From Xanthobacteraceae bacterium 501b (lineage in GTDB: Bacteria; Pseudomonadota; Alphaproteobacteria; Rhizobiales; Xanthobacteraceae), in NCBI GenBank assembly GCA_000378025.1, contig KB899087.1:4982001-5046000 (forward strand): DNA of 64,000 nt. Reading direction: 5' to 3'. Positions 1 through 9,258 of the stretch are shown one piece after another. The notes below the pieces were generated by a model, which had not been told where the DNA came from, ran no database searches, and saw only the letters and a program-made list of their open reading frames with translations. Positions within the stretch are counted from its first letter, which is position 1. Every line of letters begins with the position of its first letter. The position numbers and the translations under genes are program-made.

Positions 1-735
1 CATTCGCGCTCCACCTTCCAGTCCTGGCTGCCCGGCCGCATCATGCTGCCGGTCGGCTTCGCGCTTGCCATCGCCGCCGGCACCTATGTGATCGCCGAGA
101 GCAATGGCTATGCCCGCGGCAAGGCGGACGAGGCCGGCGCGCAGCAGGCGCAGGAGAGCGTGAAGACGCTGGCCCGCCTCGTGGCCCAGCCGGTCGATCT
201 CGCCGAGGAGCCAACCGACAAGGGCGACCAGCTCGATATTCCCACCATGATCCGCGCCATCGAGCCCGGCGCGGTCTACAAGCCGCCGCAGAAGGCCGCC
301 GCCAAGCCGGCCGCCCCGCGCGTGACCACTGGCGAGGCGCCGCTGTCCAGCGACATCACGGTGGCCTCGCTGCCGGCCGGGGTGGAGCGCTTCGACCAAT
401 GCGGCGCGCGCTGCGACAGCCGCGACCCGATGGTGACGCACGCGGAGGCGCCGCTGGTCGTCGGCGCGCAGCCGCTGCCGCCCGAGCCTGCCGCCGCTGC
501 CGCGCCGGCCGTTGCTGCCGTGCCGGTCGGCGTGCCGCGCGACCTGGCGGCCGCTCCGGTCGTCGTGCCGCCGGCGCCCGTTATCGCGCGGGTGGAAGAG
601 CCCAAGGAGGGCTTTCTCGGCCTGCCGCCGATCCCCACCGCGAGCGAAATCGTCGACCGGACGGTGGAGGGCACCAACCGCGCCTATGACGGCATGAAGC
701 AGGCAGTGAACGGCGCGCTCGACCTCTGGCGCTGA
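1..735 (+). CDS. Membrane-anchored Pro/Ala-rich hypothetical protein (5' end outside window)
   Basis: I do not recognise a family. The frame is open from the first base of the window. The first internal ATG (43) has no Shine-Dalgarno-like sequence and falls right at the hydrophobic segment, so the true start is probably upstream and the gene is listed as 5'-partial. Visible parts are one transmembrane helix soon after PGRIM (MLPVGFALAIAAGTYVIA), a short charged/helical stretch, a long low-complexity Pro/Ala/Val linker, and a C-terminal amphipathic segment ending DLWR. The topology suggests a single-pass inner-membrane protein with a periplasmic tail. It ends 9 bp from the convergent gbcB. Function is unknown. 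Confidence 0.6.
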   Translation, partial: HSRSTFQSWLPGRIMLPVGFALAIAAGTYVIAESNGYARGKADEAGAQQAQESVKTLARLVAQPVDLAEEPTDKGDQLDIPTMIRAIEPGAVYKPPQKAAAKPAAPRVTTGEAPLSSDITVASLPAGVERFDQCGARCDSRDPMVTHAEAPLVVGAQPLPPEPAAAAAPAVAAVPVGVPRDLAAAPVVVPPAPVIARVEEPKEGFLGLPPIPTASEIVDRTVEGTNRAYDGMKQAVNGALDLWR

Positions 736-744
736 GGCGCTACC

Positions 745-1935
745 TCAGCGATCCACGACAAGGTTGCTGGTCGGCTTCGAGCAGCACAGCAGCGCCATGC
801 CGGCATCGATCTCGCGCTGGCGGATGCCGCCGCCATGCTTCATCTCTACCGTGCCGTCGATCAGCTTCGACTTGCAGGTGCCGCACAGCCCCTTCGAGCA
901 GGAGGAGGGCAGGCGCACCCCGGCGCGGCGGGCGGCGTCCAGCACGAACATGTCGGAGCGGCACTCGATGCTCCGCTTCTGCTTGGCGAATTCGACCGTG
1001 TAGGTGACGACCGGCGCCTCCAGCGCCTCGGGAATCGCCTGCAGCAGCTCGGCCGACACGACTTCCGCCGCCACGTCAGGCTCGGCTTTGGCCAGCTCGG
1101 CGAAGTCGAAGCTTTCCTCATGGTGGCGCGCCATGTCGAAGCCGGCGCCCTTCAGCATCTCGCGCACCGCCTTCATGAAGGGCGCCGGGCCGCAGACGAA
1201 GATTTCGCGCTCGGCATAGTCGGGCGCGACATGTTCAAGCACGCCAAGGCTGACCCGTCCGCGCAGGCCGTGCCAGGGCGCGCGGGGGCTGTCGGCCTCG
1301 CAGACCGGGGCGAAGCGGAAGGCGCCCGGCTGGTTGCGCGCCATCAACTCCAGCTCGTCGCGGAAGATGATGTCAGCCGGCGAGCGGGCGGCATGGACGA
1401 AGACGATGTCGCGCGGCGTGCCGAGATCATGGAAGGTGCGGGCCATCGACATCACGGGGGTGATGCCGCTGCCGCCCGACAGGAACAGATATTTCGGCGC
1501 CGGGGAGGGCGTGCCCTGCGTGAAGCAGGAGAACTCGCCCATCGGCCCGACGGCGCGCAGGGTGGAGCCGACCTTGATGTGGTCGTGCAGATGGTTCGAC
1601 ACCGGACCGCCGGGCACGCGCTTCACCGTGATGGCGAGCGTGTGCGGGCGCGTCGGCGCCGAGGCGATGGTGTAGCAGCGATTGATCGTCTCGCCGCCGA
1701 TCTCCAGCTCCAGAGTGAGGAACTGGCCGGGCTGGTAGTGGAAGACGCACGGCTGCTGCGGCGCCAGCACGAAGGTCTTCACATCAGCCGTCTCCTCGCG
1801 GATGGCGAGGACGGTGAGCGCATCGTCGGCCTCCGGGTTCCACTCGGCCAGCGCGCCGGTCAGGCGCAGCGCGGCGGGGTCTGGCAGGACGGTGGGGGTG
1901 GGCGCGTGCATGGGGGCGGTGCCTGACAGTTTCAT
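745..1935 (-). CDS. gbcB: Glycine betaine monooxygenase reductase subunit (ferredoxin-NAD(P)H reductase with C-terminal 2Fe-2S)
   Basis: The protein is 396 aa. It should pass electrons from NAD(P)H through FAD and a plant-type 2Fe-2S centre to the Rieske oxygenase GbcA, which N-demethylates glycine betaine to dimethylglycine in the cytoplasm. An FAD-binding domain carries RCYTIAS, an NAD-binding domain carries GGSGITPVMSM and CGPAPFM, and the C-terminal ferredoxin domain has the CSKGLCGTC cluster plus a distal Cys (ALLCCSKP). This order is typical of GbcB/HcnA-type reductases. The putative oxygenase gene lies upstream on the same strand, with a repeat-rich 279-bp gap. The first ATG (1935) has no clear ribosome site and an in-frame ATG at 1911 is an alternative. 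The assignment as GbcB rather than another Rieske reductase rests on the gbcA, sox and GbdR context. Confidence 0.83.
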   Translation of the reverse strand: MKLSGTAPMHAPTPTVLPDPAALRLTGALAEWNPEADDALTVLAIREETADVKTFVLAPQQPCVFHYQPGQFLTLELEIGGETINRCYTIASAPTRPHTLAITVKRVPGGPVSNHLHDHIKVGSTLRAVGPMGEFSCFTQGTPSPAPKYLFLSGGSGITPVMSMARTFHDLGTPRDIVFVHAARSPADIIFRDELELMARNQPGAFRFAPVCEADSPRAPWHGLRGRVSLGVLEHVAPDYAEREIFVCGPAPFMKAVREMLKGAGFDMARHHEESFDFAELAKAEPDVAAEVVSAELLQAIPEALEAPVVTYTVEFAKQKRSIECRSDMFVLDAARRAGVRLPSSCSKGLCGTCKSKLIDGTVEMKHGGGIRQREIDAGMALLCCSKPTSNLVVDR

Positions 1936-2214
1936 GGTTTAACGTGCAACGTCATCCTGAGCTGCCCGGCACCGCCGGGCCTCGAAGGATGGGGTGCTTT
2001 GCTTCAACATCCTTCGAGGCTCGCTGCGCTCGCACCTCAGGATGACCGTCTTACCGGGCTCGACGCCGAGACGTGGCCGAGACGTGGATCCCCGGGCCAA
2101 GCCCGGGGATGACGGTGTGCGTCACCCCGGGGATGACGGTGTGCGTCACCCCGGGGATGACGGTGTAAGTGCGGCGCCGACACCTCACGTGGCGGGGCCG
2201 AGGCGCCGCTGCCC
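1936..2214. repeat. Intergenic hairpin/tandem repeat block between gbcA and gbcB
   Basis: This gap holds no gene. It contains an 11-bp inverted repeat (CTCGAAGGATG at 1981-1991, CATCCTTCGAG at 2008-2018). It also holds a direct repeat of period 24 from about 2101 to 2166 (almost three copies of a CCCCGGGGATGACGG-containing unit) and the palindrome CCCCGGGCCAAGCCCGGGG. The GGATCCCCGG-type unit recurs near 57248. It looks like a REP-type element inserted within the putative gbcA-gbcB transcription unit. Confidence 0.7.
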
Positions 2215-3474
2215 TCAGCGCCCCAGATGCGCGTTCATCCGGTTGATGTACCAGTTGCAGAACTTGTCCACGAGCATCTCGGTGTGCGGGGAGTAAGGGC
2301 CGGGCTCATAGGCCGGGCTGCGGGCGCCGTCCTGGCAATAGCCGACCAGTTCCGAATCCTGGTCATTGGTGGCGTCCCACACGCCGGTGAGGTTCTCGAT
2401 CGTGTAGTCGACCCCCTCGACCGCGTCCTTGTGCACCAGCCATTTGGTGCGCAGCAGCGAGCGCTCGGCATCCAGCGGCAGCACCGAGAACACCACCGCG
2501 TGGTCGGACATGAAGTGGTGCCAGGAATTCGGCTGGGTCCAGAAATGCAGCGCGCCGTGCTTGGGATCGTTGATGCGGCCGAGCAGCTTCTTGCACGCCG
2601 CCTTGGTGTCGTTGGTGTGGCTCTCGCCATCGCCGGCCAGCGGCAGGCGCTCGGTGCGGAAGCCGGTCGCCATGTCGTCGAGATGCTCCATCAGCGTGGA
2701 GGGGAAGCCGCAGCTTTCCCATTCGCGATGGCTGGATTTCAGCAGCTTGTCGTAATCCTCGGCCTCCTTGCGCTCATGCTCGTCGAGCTCCTCGGGCGCG
2801 AAGCCGAAGCCATAGGCGAAGAGCGGCACGGTCAGCTCGGGATGGTTGCCCGCGCAGTGATAGCACTCGCGGTTGTTCTCCATGGTGAGCTTCCAGTTGC
2901 CCGGCTCGATGATGTCCTTCTCGAAGGCGACCTTGGCGTTCTTCAGATCGTGCGGGGCGAGATAGGGCGCCATCTTCGCCGCCATCACCTCGAAATCTTC
3001 CGGCGGCTCGTCGGCCAGGCACACAAAGAGCAGCCCTTCCAGCGAGCGCACATGCACCGGCTTCAGGCCATGGCAGGAGGCGTCGAAGCCCTCGCCCATA
3101 TGCGAGGCGGCCAGCAGCTTGCCGTCGAGGCCATAGGTCCAGGAATGGTAGCGGCAGACCAGGTTGCCGACCGTGGTCTTGTAGTCGTGCACGATCGGCG
3201 CGCCGCGGTGGCGGCACACATTGTGGAAGGCGCGGACCTCGCCATCATCGTCGCGCACCAAGAAGATGCTGGCCTTGCCGATCTCGAGCGTCATGGCGTC
3301 GCCCGGCTCAGGAATGTCGGGGTCGACGCCGACGAACAGCCAGTGATGGCCGAAGATCACGTCCATGTCGGCCGCGAAGATCTCGGGGCTGGTGTAGAAC
3401 GGCGCCTCCAGGCTGTAGCCCGGCTTGCGGCGGCGCAGCAGCGCCTTCAGCGGCGTGGCGGTCGAATCCAGCAT
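2215..3474 (-). CDS. gbcA: Glycine betaine monooxygenase, Rieske non-heme iron oxygenase subunit
   Basis: The protein is 419 aa, the usual size of GbcA. The start at 3474 (MLDSTATPLK) is preceded by a GAGGGAGAA ribosome site; the open frame continues upstream but into sequence without family character. The Rieske 2Fe-2S ligands are the C-R-H at 87-89 and C-R-Y-H at 107-110 pairs. The mononuclear iron site is the NRECYHCAGNHPE segment (His206, His211). The enzyme hydroxylates an N-methyl group of glycine betaine, releasing formaldehyde and dimethylglycine. The partner reductase is the downstream gbcB. Serine deaminase and sarcosine oxidase genes nearby complete much of the betaine-to-pyruvate route. 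A stachydrine-type substrate is a less likely alternative. Confidence 0.85.
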   Translation of the reverse strand: MLDSTATPLKALLRRRKPGYSLEAPFYTSPEIFAADMDVIFGHHWLFVGVDPDIPEPGDAMTLEIGKASIFLVRDDDGEVRAFHNVCRHRGAPIVHDYKTTVGNLVCRYHSWTYGLDGKLLAASHMGEGFDASCHGLKPVHVRSLEGLLFVCLADEPPEDFEVMAAKMAPYLAPHDLKNAKVAFEKDIIEPGNWKLTMENNRECYHCAGNHPELTVPLFAYGFGFAPEELDEHERKEAEDYDKLLKSSHREWESCGFPSTLMEHLDDMATGFRTERLPLAGDGESHTNDTKAACKKLLGRINDPKHGALHFWTQPNSWHHFMSDHAVVFSVLPLDAERSLLRTKWLVHKDAVEGVDYTIENLTGVWDATNDQDSELVGYCQDGARSPAYEPGPYSPHTEMLVDKFCNWYINRMNAHLGR

Positions 3475-3664
3475 CGTCTGTTCTCCCTCGCGCGGGTTCC
3501 CGGCCCCGCTTGTCGTCTGGAATTGTTCGACGGAAGCGCGGCGCTGACTTTGCTGGAAGCGACAGGCAATTCTCTGGACGCGACATTCCCACGGCCCGCG
3601 CAACGCCAAGAGGACGGCGCGTCGCCGCGCCGCCCTCGCCGTGGTTGGCAGGAGGTGGAAAGGT

Positions 3665-4459
3665 TCACATCGCCGGCAGGATGGCGATGTCGTGCACCGT
3701 GCCCGCGACCCCGGCGATCTTGCCCGCCGCGGTGGCCTTGCCGGTGGCGAGATCAACCGCATAGAGCGTGTCGCCGGCCATCAGCCAGCCCTCATTGGCG
3801 CCGGCCGGGGTGGTGACGATGTCGAAGGCATAGGTGTCGCCGGTGACGCCGAGCTTGCCGACGGAATTGAGCACGCCATCATTGGGCGGGGCCTGCTTGA
3901 CCAGTGTGCCGGCGGTGGCGTCGATGTCGTAGAGCGCGGTCTCCTTCGCGCCCTTCACCGAGTTGGTGTAGGCGCCGGCGACGACCTTCGAGGCCTTGCC
4001 CTTGTGCATGTCGCCCTCGGCATAGTTCAGCACGCCGTCCGTGGTCACCTTGCCGTCGTCGACATTGGCCCGCAGATTGGTGCCGTCGCTGCCGATCACC
4101 CGCAGCCGGTCGGCCACCGGGTTGAAGTCGACCGTGGCCATGGAGCCGGCCGGCAGCATGGTGGAGAGCTTCGACTTCGCCATCGCCTTGCCGCTGGCGG
4201 GGTCGATGGTGACGACGGTGCCATCGGCGAACAGGCCGTAGAGCAGGCCGTCGGCCGGGCGCACATCGATGCCGACGAGCGTGCCTTCGCCGGCGACCGT
4301 CATCGGGGTGCCGGCCTTGGCGGCCTTCACATCGACGAGGACGATGCGGTTGCCGTCGAGCAGGGCGGCGACGGACTGCGCCTGCGCGCCGGTGGTGGCG
4401 AAGGCGAGGCCGGTGAAGGTGAACGCGCTGAAGGTGAGGGCGATCATCGAGCTTTTCAT
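3665..4459 (-). CDS. Secreted DUF4394 domain protein
   Basis: The protein is 264 aa and begins with a clear Sec signal peptide (MKSSMIALTFSAFTFTGLAF...AQA). The rest resembles DUF4394: repeated short beta-rich units such as LYGLFADGTVVTIDP, VADRLRVIGSDGTNLRANVDDG and TALYDIDATAGTLVKQ, suggesting a beta-propeller-like periplasmic or secreted protein. Its biochemical role is unknown. It is divergent from the ECF sigma factor gene across 166 bp. DUF4394 genes are often next to sigma/anti-sigma pairs, so it may be a target of that sigma factor (inference). Confidence 0.75.
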   Translation of the reverse strand: MKSSMIALTFSAFTFTGLAFATTGAQAQSVAALLDGNRIVLVDVKAAKAGTPMTVAGEGTLVGIDVRPADGLLYGLFADGTVVTIDPASGKAMAKSKLSTMLPAGSMATVDFNPVADRLRVIGSDGTNLRANVDDGKVTTDGVLNYAEGDMHKGKASKVVAGAYTNSVKGAKETALYDIDATAGTLVKQAPPNDGVLNSVGKLGVTGDTYAFDIVTTPAGANEGWLMAGDTLYAVDLATGKATAAGKIAGVAGTVHDIAILPAM

Positions 4460-4625
4460 GGTGGCGAACTCCGTTTCGCGCCGAACCCGTGTCGGCTGGG
4501 ACAGAGCGGCTACACGCGGGAATCGCCGGCGGATGCAGCGACACGCGAAAAAATCTGTTGCCGTTGCATCCGAAACCGCCGGCGCGGCGTAAGAGTACCA
4601 AGCCTTACTTTGCGGGAGCCGCCCG

Positions 4626-5210
4626 ATGACGACCCTGCTGCCAGCCCTTGAGGGCGCCGCCGAGGACGTGCTCGCCGAGGACGCGCTCGCCGAGGCGCTG
4701 CGCGGCTGCGCGCGCGGCGATCGCGCCGGGCTGCAGCTTCTCTATGACCGGCTGGCACCAAAGATGACCGGCGTCGCGCTGCGCATGCTGCGCCGGCGCG
4801 ATCTCGCCGACGAGGTGGTGCACGACACCTTTCTGCGGATCTGGGAAAAGGCCGACAGCTTCGACCCGGCGCGCGGCCGGCCGACCTCCTGGGCCTTCGC
4901 CATCCTGCGCAACACCGCGCTCAACGCCCTGCGCGGCGAAGGGCGGATGGAGCTGGTCGGCGATTTCGAGGCGATCGAGCCGGCCAGCGAGGAGGCCGAC
5001 GCCGAGACGCTTGTCATGGCGCTCTCCGAGGCCAGCGCGCTCAGGCGCTGCCTCGACCGGCTGGAGCCGGCGCGGCGCCGGGCGATCCTGCTCGCCTACA
5101 TGCGCGGGCTGACCCATGGCGAGCTGGCGGGAAGGCTCGGCGTGCCGCTCGGCACCGCCAAGGCGTGGATACGCCGCAGCCTGCTCACCCTGCGGGAGTG
5201 CATGACATGA
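4626..5210 (+). CDS. ECF-type RNA polymerase sigma factor
   Basis: The protein is 194 aa. Region 2 is seen in DLADEVVHDTFLRIW and the following SWAFAILRNTALNALR. Region 4 is the C-terminal helix-turn-helix HGELAGRLGVPLGTAKAWIR. The start ATG at 4626 follows a GCGGGAG ribosome site. The stop codon overlaps the start of the anti-sigma gene (ATGA), so the pair is translationally coupled. The arrangement with an RskA-like anti-sigma and a secreted DUF4394 protein suggests a stress-responsive SigK-like ECF factor controlling envelope genes. The inducing signal cannot be read from the sequence. Confidence 0.88.
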   Translation: MTTLLPALEGAAEDVLAEDALAEALRGCARGDRAGLQLLYDRLAPKMTGVALRMLRRRDLADEVVHDTFLRIWEKADSFDPARGRPTSWAFAILRNTALNALRGEGRMELVGDFEAIEPASEEADAETLVMALSEASALRRCLDRLEPARRRAILLAYMRGLTHGELAGRLGVPLGTAKAWIRRSLLTLRECMT

Positions 5211-5929
5211 GCGCGGATGAGCGCGACCGGCTGGCGAGCGAATATGTGCTCGGCCTGCTCGATATGGAGGAAATGCGCCGCTGCGAGGAAAGGCTGGCGC
5301 GCGATGCCGGGCTCGCCCTGCAGGTGGAGCTGTGGCGGGCGCGTCTCGCCGAACTCGACGCCACTGCCGCCCCGGTGACGCCCGATCCGGCGCTGTGGCC
5401 GCGCATCGAAGCGGCGCTCGGGCCGGTGGCGCCCGCGACGCCGCGCCGGGTCGCGCGGCCCTCCCGGCTGGCGACATGGTGGGAGAGCCTGAGCCTGTGG
5501 CGCGGCTACGGGCTGGCGGCCTCGGCCGCGCTGGTGCTGCTGGCCTTCGGCACGGCGCAGCTGGCGCGGCAGGCGGCGCAGGCGCCGGTGCTGGTGGCGG
5601 TGCTGCTCTCGGACCAGAACCAGCCGGCGGCGGTGGTCAACGCCTTCCGCGATGGGCGCACCGAGCTTCTCGCCCTGAGCGCACTCAAGGCGCCGGAAGG
5701 CAAGTCGCTGCAGGTGTGGACGCTGTGGGACCGCGAGCGCGGGCCGGTCTCGGTCGGCCTCTTGGAGGCGATGCGCAATGTGGAATTGAGCGTCGAAGGC
5801 CTGCCGCGCCCCGCCGCCGCGCAGCTCTATGAGGTGACGCTGGAGCCGGCGGGCGGCTCGCCCACCGGGCGCCCGACCGGGCCGATCCTGATGAAGGGCA
5901 ATGCCAGCCCGACCGAGACCGGGATCTAA
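5207..5929 (+). CDS. Anti-sigma factor, RskA-like, membrane-bound
   Basis: The protein is 240 aa. The start at 5207 overlaps the sigma factor stop by 4 bp and is preferred over the in-frame ATG at 5165, which would overlap the sigma gene more. The N-terminal 70 residues are the cytoplasmic sigma-binding part (MSADERDRLASEYVLGLLD), without the HxxxCxxC zinc motif. A transmembrane helix lies at about residues 99-118. The C-terminal extracytoplasmic domain (QAPVLVAVLLSDQNQPAAVVN to LYEVTLEPAGGSPTGRPTGP) matches the RskA-type periplasmic domain. It should hold the ECF sigma at the membrane until released. Confidence 0.85.
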   Translation: MSADERDRLASEYVLGLLDMEEMRRCEERLARDAGLALQVELWRARLAELDATAAPVTPDPALWPRIEAALGPVAPATPRRVARPSRLATWWESLSLWRGYGLAASAALVLLAFGTAQLARQAAQAPVLVAVLLSDQNQPAAVVNAFRDGRTELLALSALKAPEGKSLQVWTLWDRERGPVSVGLLEAMRNVELSVEGLPRPAAAQLYEVTLEPAGGSPTGRPTGPILMKGNASPTETGI

Positions 5930-5939
5930 TAAGTGCGCG

Positions 5940-6992
5940 CTACTCGAACAGCCGCTGCGCCGCCATGCTCTGCACCGCCACCGGGGCGCGGGCGCGGGCA
6001 TCGGACGGGGTGAAACCGTGCTGCGCCTTGAACTGGCGGGAGAAATGCGCGCAATCGGAGAAGCCGGCTTCCAGCGCGATGTCCGTCACCGAGCGCACGG
6101 TGGTATCGAGCAGGAAACGGGCATAGCGCAGCCGCAGCCGGCGGTAGAACTCCGCCGGGCGCTGGCCCATCACGGTCTGGAACAGCCGTTCCAGCTGGCG
6201 GGTGGAAAGCTGCAGCCGGCGGGCGATGTCGGCGATGGGCAGCGGGTCGGCGAGGTGCTGTTCCATCATCAGCAGCGCGCGGCGCACGCGGTCATCCGCC
6301 ACCAGATCGGCGATCGGCGGGTGCGGCTGGGATTCGGTGCCGGGGCGCTGGCGGTCCAGCAGCAGCACATGCCGGCTCTTCTGGGCGATGGAGCGGCCCA
6401 AGAACTTCTCCACCAGCGCGGTGGCGAGATCGGCCGCGCCGCCGCCGCCGGCGCAGGTGATGCGGTCGCCATCGATGACATAGAGCCGGTCCGCCACCGG
6501 GGTGTGGTGGGGGAATTCCTCCATGAAGTCCTGGTAGTGATACCAGGAGACGCAGCAGCGCCGCCCGGTCATCAGCCCGGCGCGGGCCAGCACGAACGAG
6601 CCGGTGCACACGCCGACCAGCGGCACCCCGGCGCGGGCGGCGCGCTTCAAATAAGCGATGCTCTCCTCGTCGAGCTGCTGGCCGCCATGCAGCAGGCCGC
6701 CGACGACGATGATGTAGGCGAAATTCGCCGGGTCGGTGAACGGGCCGGAGGGCGCCACCGTGATGCCGCAGCTGGCGCGGATCGGCTCCTGCTTTGAGGA
6801 CATCACCTGCCAGCGGGCGAGGATGGGGCGCGAGCGGTCGCCATCATCGGCGGCGAGGCGGAACTGGTCGACCATCAGCGAGAAGGCGGAGAGGGTGAAA
6901 TTATCGGCGAGGATGAAGCCGACATTCAGCGCCGGCGCCGCCGCGTGCGCGGGGTGCGCCATGCCGGGAGAGGTGGGTCGCTGCTGGTTCAT
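5940..6992 (-). CDS. gbdR: GlxA-type transcriptional regulator (GATase1-like plus AraC HTH), probable glycine betaine regulator
   Basis: The protein is 350 aa starting at 6992 (MNQQRPTSPG), where an AGGAG ribosome site lies 6 bp upstream; the longer open frame adds 16 residues without support. The N-terminal half is a DJ-1/PfpI-like class I amidotransferase fold (VGFILADNFTLSAFSLMVDQFRLA, VGVCTGSFVLARAGLM). The C-terminal half is a double AraC helix-turn-helix (LPIADIARRLQLSTRQLERLF, SVTDIALEAGFSDCAHFSRQFKAQHG). In pseudomonads a regulator of this architecture (GbdR) activates gbcAB, soxBDAG and serine deaminase in response to betaine or dimethylglycine, which are exactly the neighbours here. 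The symbol is inferred from context and architecture. Confidence 0.8.
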   Translation of the reverse strand: MNQQRPTSPGMAHPAHAAAPALNVGFILADNFTLSAFSLMVDQFRLAADDGDRSRPILARWQVMSSKQEPIRASCGITVAPSGPFTDPANFAYIIVVGGLLHGGQQLDEESIAYLKRAARAGVPLVGVCTGSFVLARAGLMTGRRCCVSWYHYQDFMEEFPHHTPVADRLYVIDGDRITCAGGGGAADLATALVEKFLGRSIAQKSRHVLLLDRQRPGTESQPHPPIADLVADDRVRRALLMMEQHLADPLPIADIARRLQLSTRQLERLFQTVMGQRPAEFYRRLRLRYARFLLDTTVRSVTDIALEAGFSDCAHFSRQFKAQHGFTPSDARARAPVAVQSMAAQRLFE

Positions 6993-7074
6993 GGCCTGCT
7001 CCTGAAGGTAGCATAGCAAATTTGCCGCCCCAGGTCGCAAGCGGGTTGCAGTTTCGCGGTTGCCGCGCAGGCGT

Positions 7075-8439
7075 TCAGCATTCCGGCAGGTTCACGGCGA
7101 GGCCGCCCAGCGAGGTTTCCTTGTATTTCGAGGCCATGTCGCGGCCGGTCTCGCGCATGGTGACGATCACCTTGTCGAGCGAGACGATGTGGGTGCCGTC
7201 GCCATGCAGCGCCAGCGAGGCGGCGTTGACCGCGCTGATGGCGCCAAAGGCGTTGCGCTCGATGCAGGGCACCTGCACCAGCCCGCCAATCGGATCGCAG
7301 GTCATGCCGAGATGATGCTCCATGCCGATCTCGGCGGCGTTCTCCACCTGCGCCGGCGTGCCGCCCAGCGCGGCGGCGAGCCCGCCCGCCGCCATCGAGC
7401 AGGCCACCCCAACCTCGCCCTGGCAGCCGACCTCGGCGCCTGAAATCGAGGCGTTGATCTTGAACAGCGCGCCGATGGCGGTGGCGGTGAGCAGGAACAC
7501 ATGCAGCCCGGCCCGGTCGGCGCCGGGGCAATGGTCGCGATAATAGCGCAGCGTCGCCGGCACCACCCCGGCCGCGCCATTGGTCGGGGCGGTGACGACG
7601 CGGCCGCCGGCGGCGTTCTCCTCGTTCACCGCGATGGCGTAGAGGCTGACCCAGTCCATGATCTCGTGCGGGGTGGGGGCGTTGCGGGCGAGGAGTGCGT
7701 CGCGGATCGCCTTGGCCCGGCGCTTGACGTGCAGCCCGCCGGGCAATTCGCCCGAGGTGGCAAGGCCGCGGTCGATGCAGGCCATCATCGCCTCGACCAC
7801 GCCATCGAGCCGCGCCTCCACCTCGGCGTGCGGACGGCGCACGTGCTCATTGGCGAGGACAAGCTCGGCGATGGAGCAATTTTCGCGCGCCGCATAGGCC
7901 AGCAACTCGCGGGCGTTGCGGAAGGGATAGGGCAGGGCGGCCTCATCGGCTGCCGGCGGCTGGCCGACCTCGTGTTCGGGCACCACGAAGCCACCGCCGA
8001 TCGAGCACCAGCGCGCCTCATTGAGCAGCCCGCCATCGCCGGCGAAGGCGCGGAAGGCCAGCGTGTTCGGGTGCTGCGGGGTGGGCGAGACGCCATCGAA
8101 GACGATGTCGCGGGCGACATCGAAACCGATGCCATGAGTGCCGCCGAGCGGCAGGCGGCCATCCTCTGCCACGCCGGCGATGAGCGCGTCGGCCTGGTCG
8201 GGGTCGACATTGCGCGGATGGTTGCCGGCGAGGCCGAGCATGACAGCCTTGTCGGTGCCGTGGCCCTTGCCGGTCCAGGCGAGCGAGCCATAGAGCGTCA
8301 CCTCGACCCGGGCGGTGCGGGCCAGAAGCCCGTCCGCCGTGAGGCCCTCAGTGAAGCGCAAGGCCGCCAGCATCGGCCCCACCGTGTGCGAGGAGGACGG
8401 GCCGATGCCGATCTTGAAGAGCTCGAAGGCGCTGAACAT
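7075..8439 (-). CDS. sdaA: L-serine ammonia-lyase (iron-sulfur, single-subunit)
   Basis: The protein is 454 aa, the usual size of the one-chain Fe-S L-serine dehydratase, converting L-serine to pyruvate and ammonia. The N-terminal [20 protein letters not shown] is the hallmark of the beta domain. The alpha-domain cysteines that hold the 4Fe-4S cluster are seen in [19 protein letters not shown] and VPCIERN. Its position between sox genes and the GbdR-like regulator fits the end of betaine catabolism: sarcosine gives glycine, then serine, then pyruvate. No PLP-binding motif is present, so it is not the IlvA-type deaminase. Confidence 0.9.
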   Translation of the reverse strand: MFSAFELFKIGIGPSSSHTVGPMLAALRFTEGLTADGLLARTARVEVTLYGSLAWTGKGHGTDKAVMLGLAGNHPRNVDPDQADALIAGVAEDGRLPLGGTHGIGFDVARDIVFDGVSPTPQHPNTLAFRAFAGDGGLLNEARWCSIGGGFVVPEHEVGQPPAADEAALPYPFRNARELLAYAARENCSIAELVLANEHVRRPHAEVEARLDGVVEAMMACIDRGLATSGELPGGLHVKRRAKAIRDALLARNAPTPHEIMDWVSLYAIAVNEENAAGGRVVTAPTNGAAGVVPATLRYYRDHCPGADRAGLHVFLLTATAIGALFKINASISGAEVGCQGEVGVACSMAAGGLAAALGGTPAQVENAAEIGMEHHLGMTCDPIGGLVQVPCIERNAFGAISAVNAASLALHGDGTHIVSLDKVIVTMRETGRDMASKYKETSLGGLAVNLPEC

Positions 8440-8661
8440 GGACGCTTAACCCGGTGGGACGATAAGGCCGCAGAGTCTTTGCTGGGTCCCGGCTCAGCGC
8501 TGCACAGGGTGCAGCTTGGCCGGGACACCGGGTCGGTCAGCTCGTCTTTCGTATCCCGGCCCAGCGGAGGCGCAGCCGAGGCGCCGCGCCGGGACCCAGG
8601 AGAAAACCTGCGTCTCGGCTTCGTCGTCGCTCGGTCAACGCCGCCGGGCTTTCGGCAAATC
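8440..8661. repeat. Long-arm inverted repeat between soxG and serine deaminase gene
   Basis: The gap contains a 12-bp inverted repeat with arms CTGGGTCCCGGC (8482-8493) and GCCGGGACCCAG (8588-8599), enclosing smaller hairpins such as GCTGCACAGGGTGCAGC. No gene is supported. It may act as an mRNA-stabilising or REP-type element in the sox-sda transcript. Confidence 0.55.
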
Positions 8662-9258
8662 TCAGGCCAGCTCGCGGCGGGCGTCTTCCAGCAGTTCCCA
8701 GACATAGGGCGCGAAGGAACGCCAGACATCAATGTGGAACACGTCCGGGGCGTGGCGCACCAGCACGATTTCCGCCTTGTGGAAGATGGTGCGGGTGCAC
8801 ATGCCCACCGGGAACGCGCCCAGCGACAGGTCCAGCGGGTTGCCCTGGTTCAGCACGAAGGCGGCCTTTTCGCCCGCCACCTCAATGCCGGTGCTGCGCG
8901 CCGAGACATCGACCAGCGAGTGCGGCAGGCCTGTTGTGGCCGCCTCGATCGCGGCGAAGAGCGGGGCGGGCTCGGCTCCGGGGGCCAGCAGCAGCCACTC
9001 ATCCGGGCCGAGCCAGAAGGCGAAGCGGCCACCCGCGGCATTGAAGCGGCAGGCCTCGCGCGGCAGGGCGACGCCGAACGCCTCCCCCGCCGGGCCGATC
9101 GCCGCCTCGCGGCCGCGAAACACCAGCCGCGCCGCCGGGCCGAGCGCGACAAGTCGCGCGGATGCGACAGCGCGCGAGACGGCCGCCAGCGCGGTGAGAG
9201 GGCTGGCGGGGGCCAGGGGCGTGGTCGAAGGCATGTTTACGCTCGGGCTCTCAACCAT
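8662..9258 (-). CDS. soxG: Sarcosine oxidase, gamma subunit
   Basis: The protein is 198 aa, within the usual range for SoxG of heterotetrameric sarcosine oxidase. It keeps the GcvT-like features of the family (WLGPDEWLLLAP-type segment, LVDVSARSTGIEVAG, CTRTIFHKAEIVLVR). The start at 9258 overlaps the soxA stop by 8 bp, indicating translational coupling; ATG 9235 is a shorter alternative. SoxG completes the complex that oxidatively demethylates sarcosine to glycine, passing the methyl group to tetrahydrofolate. Confidence 0.88.
   Translation of the reverse strand: MVESPSVNMPSTTPLAPASPLTALAAVSRAVASARLVALGPAARLVFRGREAAIGPAGEAFGVALPREACRFNAAGGRFAFWLGPDEWLLLAPGAEPAPLFAAIEAATTGLPHSLVDVSARSTGIEVAGEKAAFVLNQGNPLDLSLGAFPVGMCTRTIFHKAEIVLVRHAPDVFHIDVWRSFAPYVWELLEDARRELA

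Noticed and set aside
2101-2166. Possible CRISPR-like repeat array
   Set aside because: The copies are directly adjacent with a 24-bp period and no unique spacers, and no cas genes are present.
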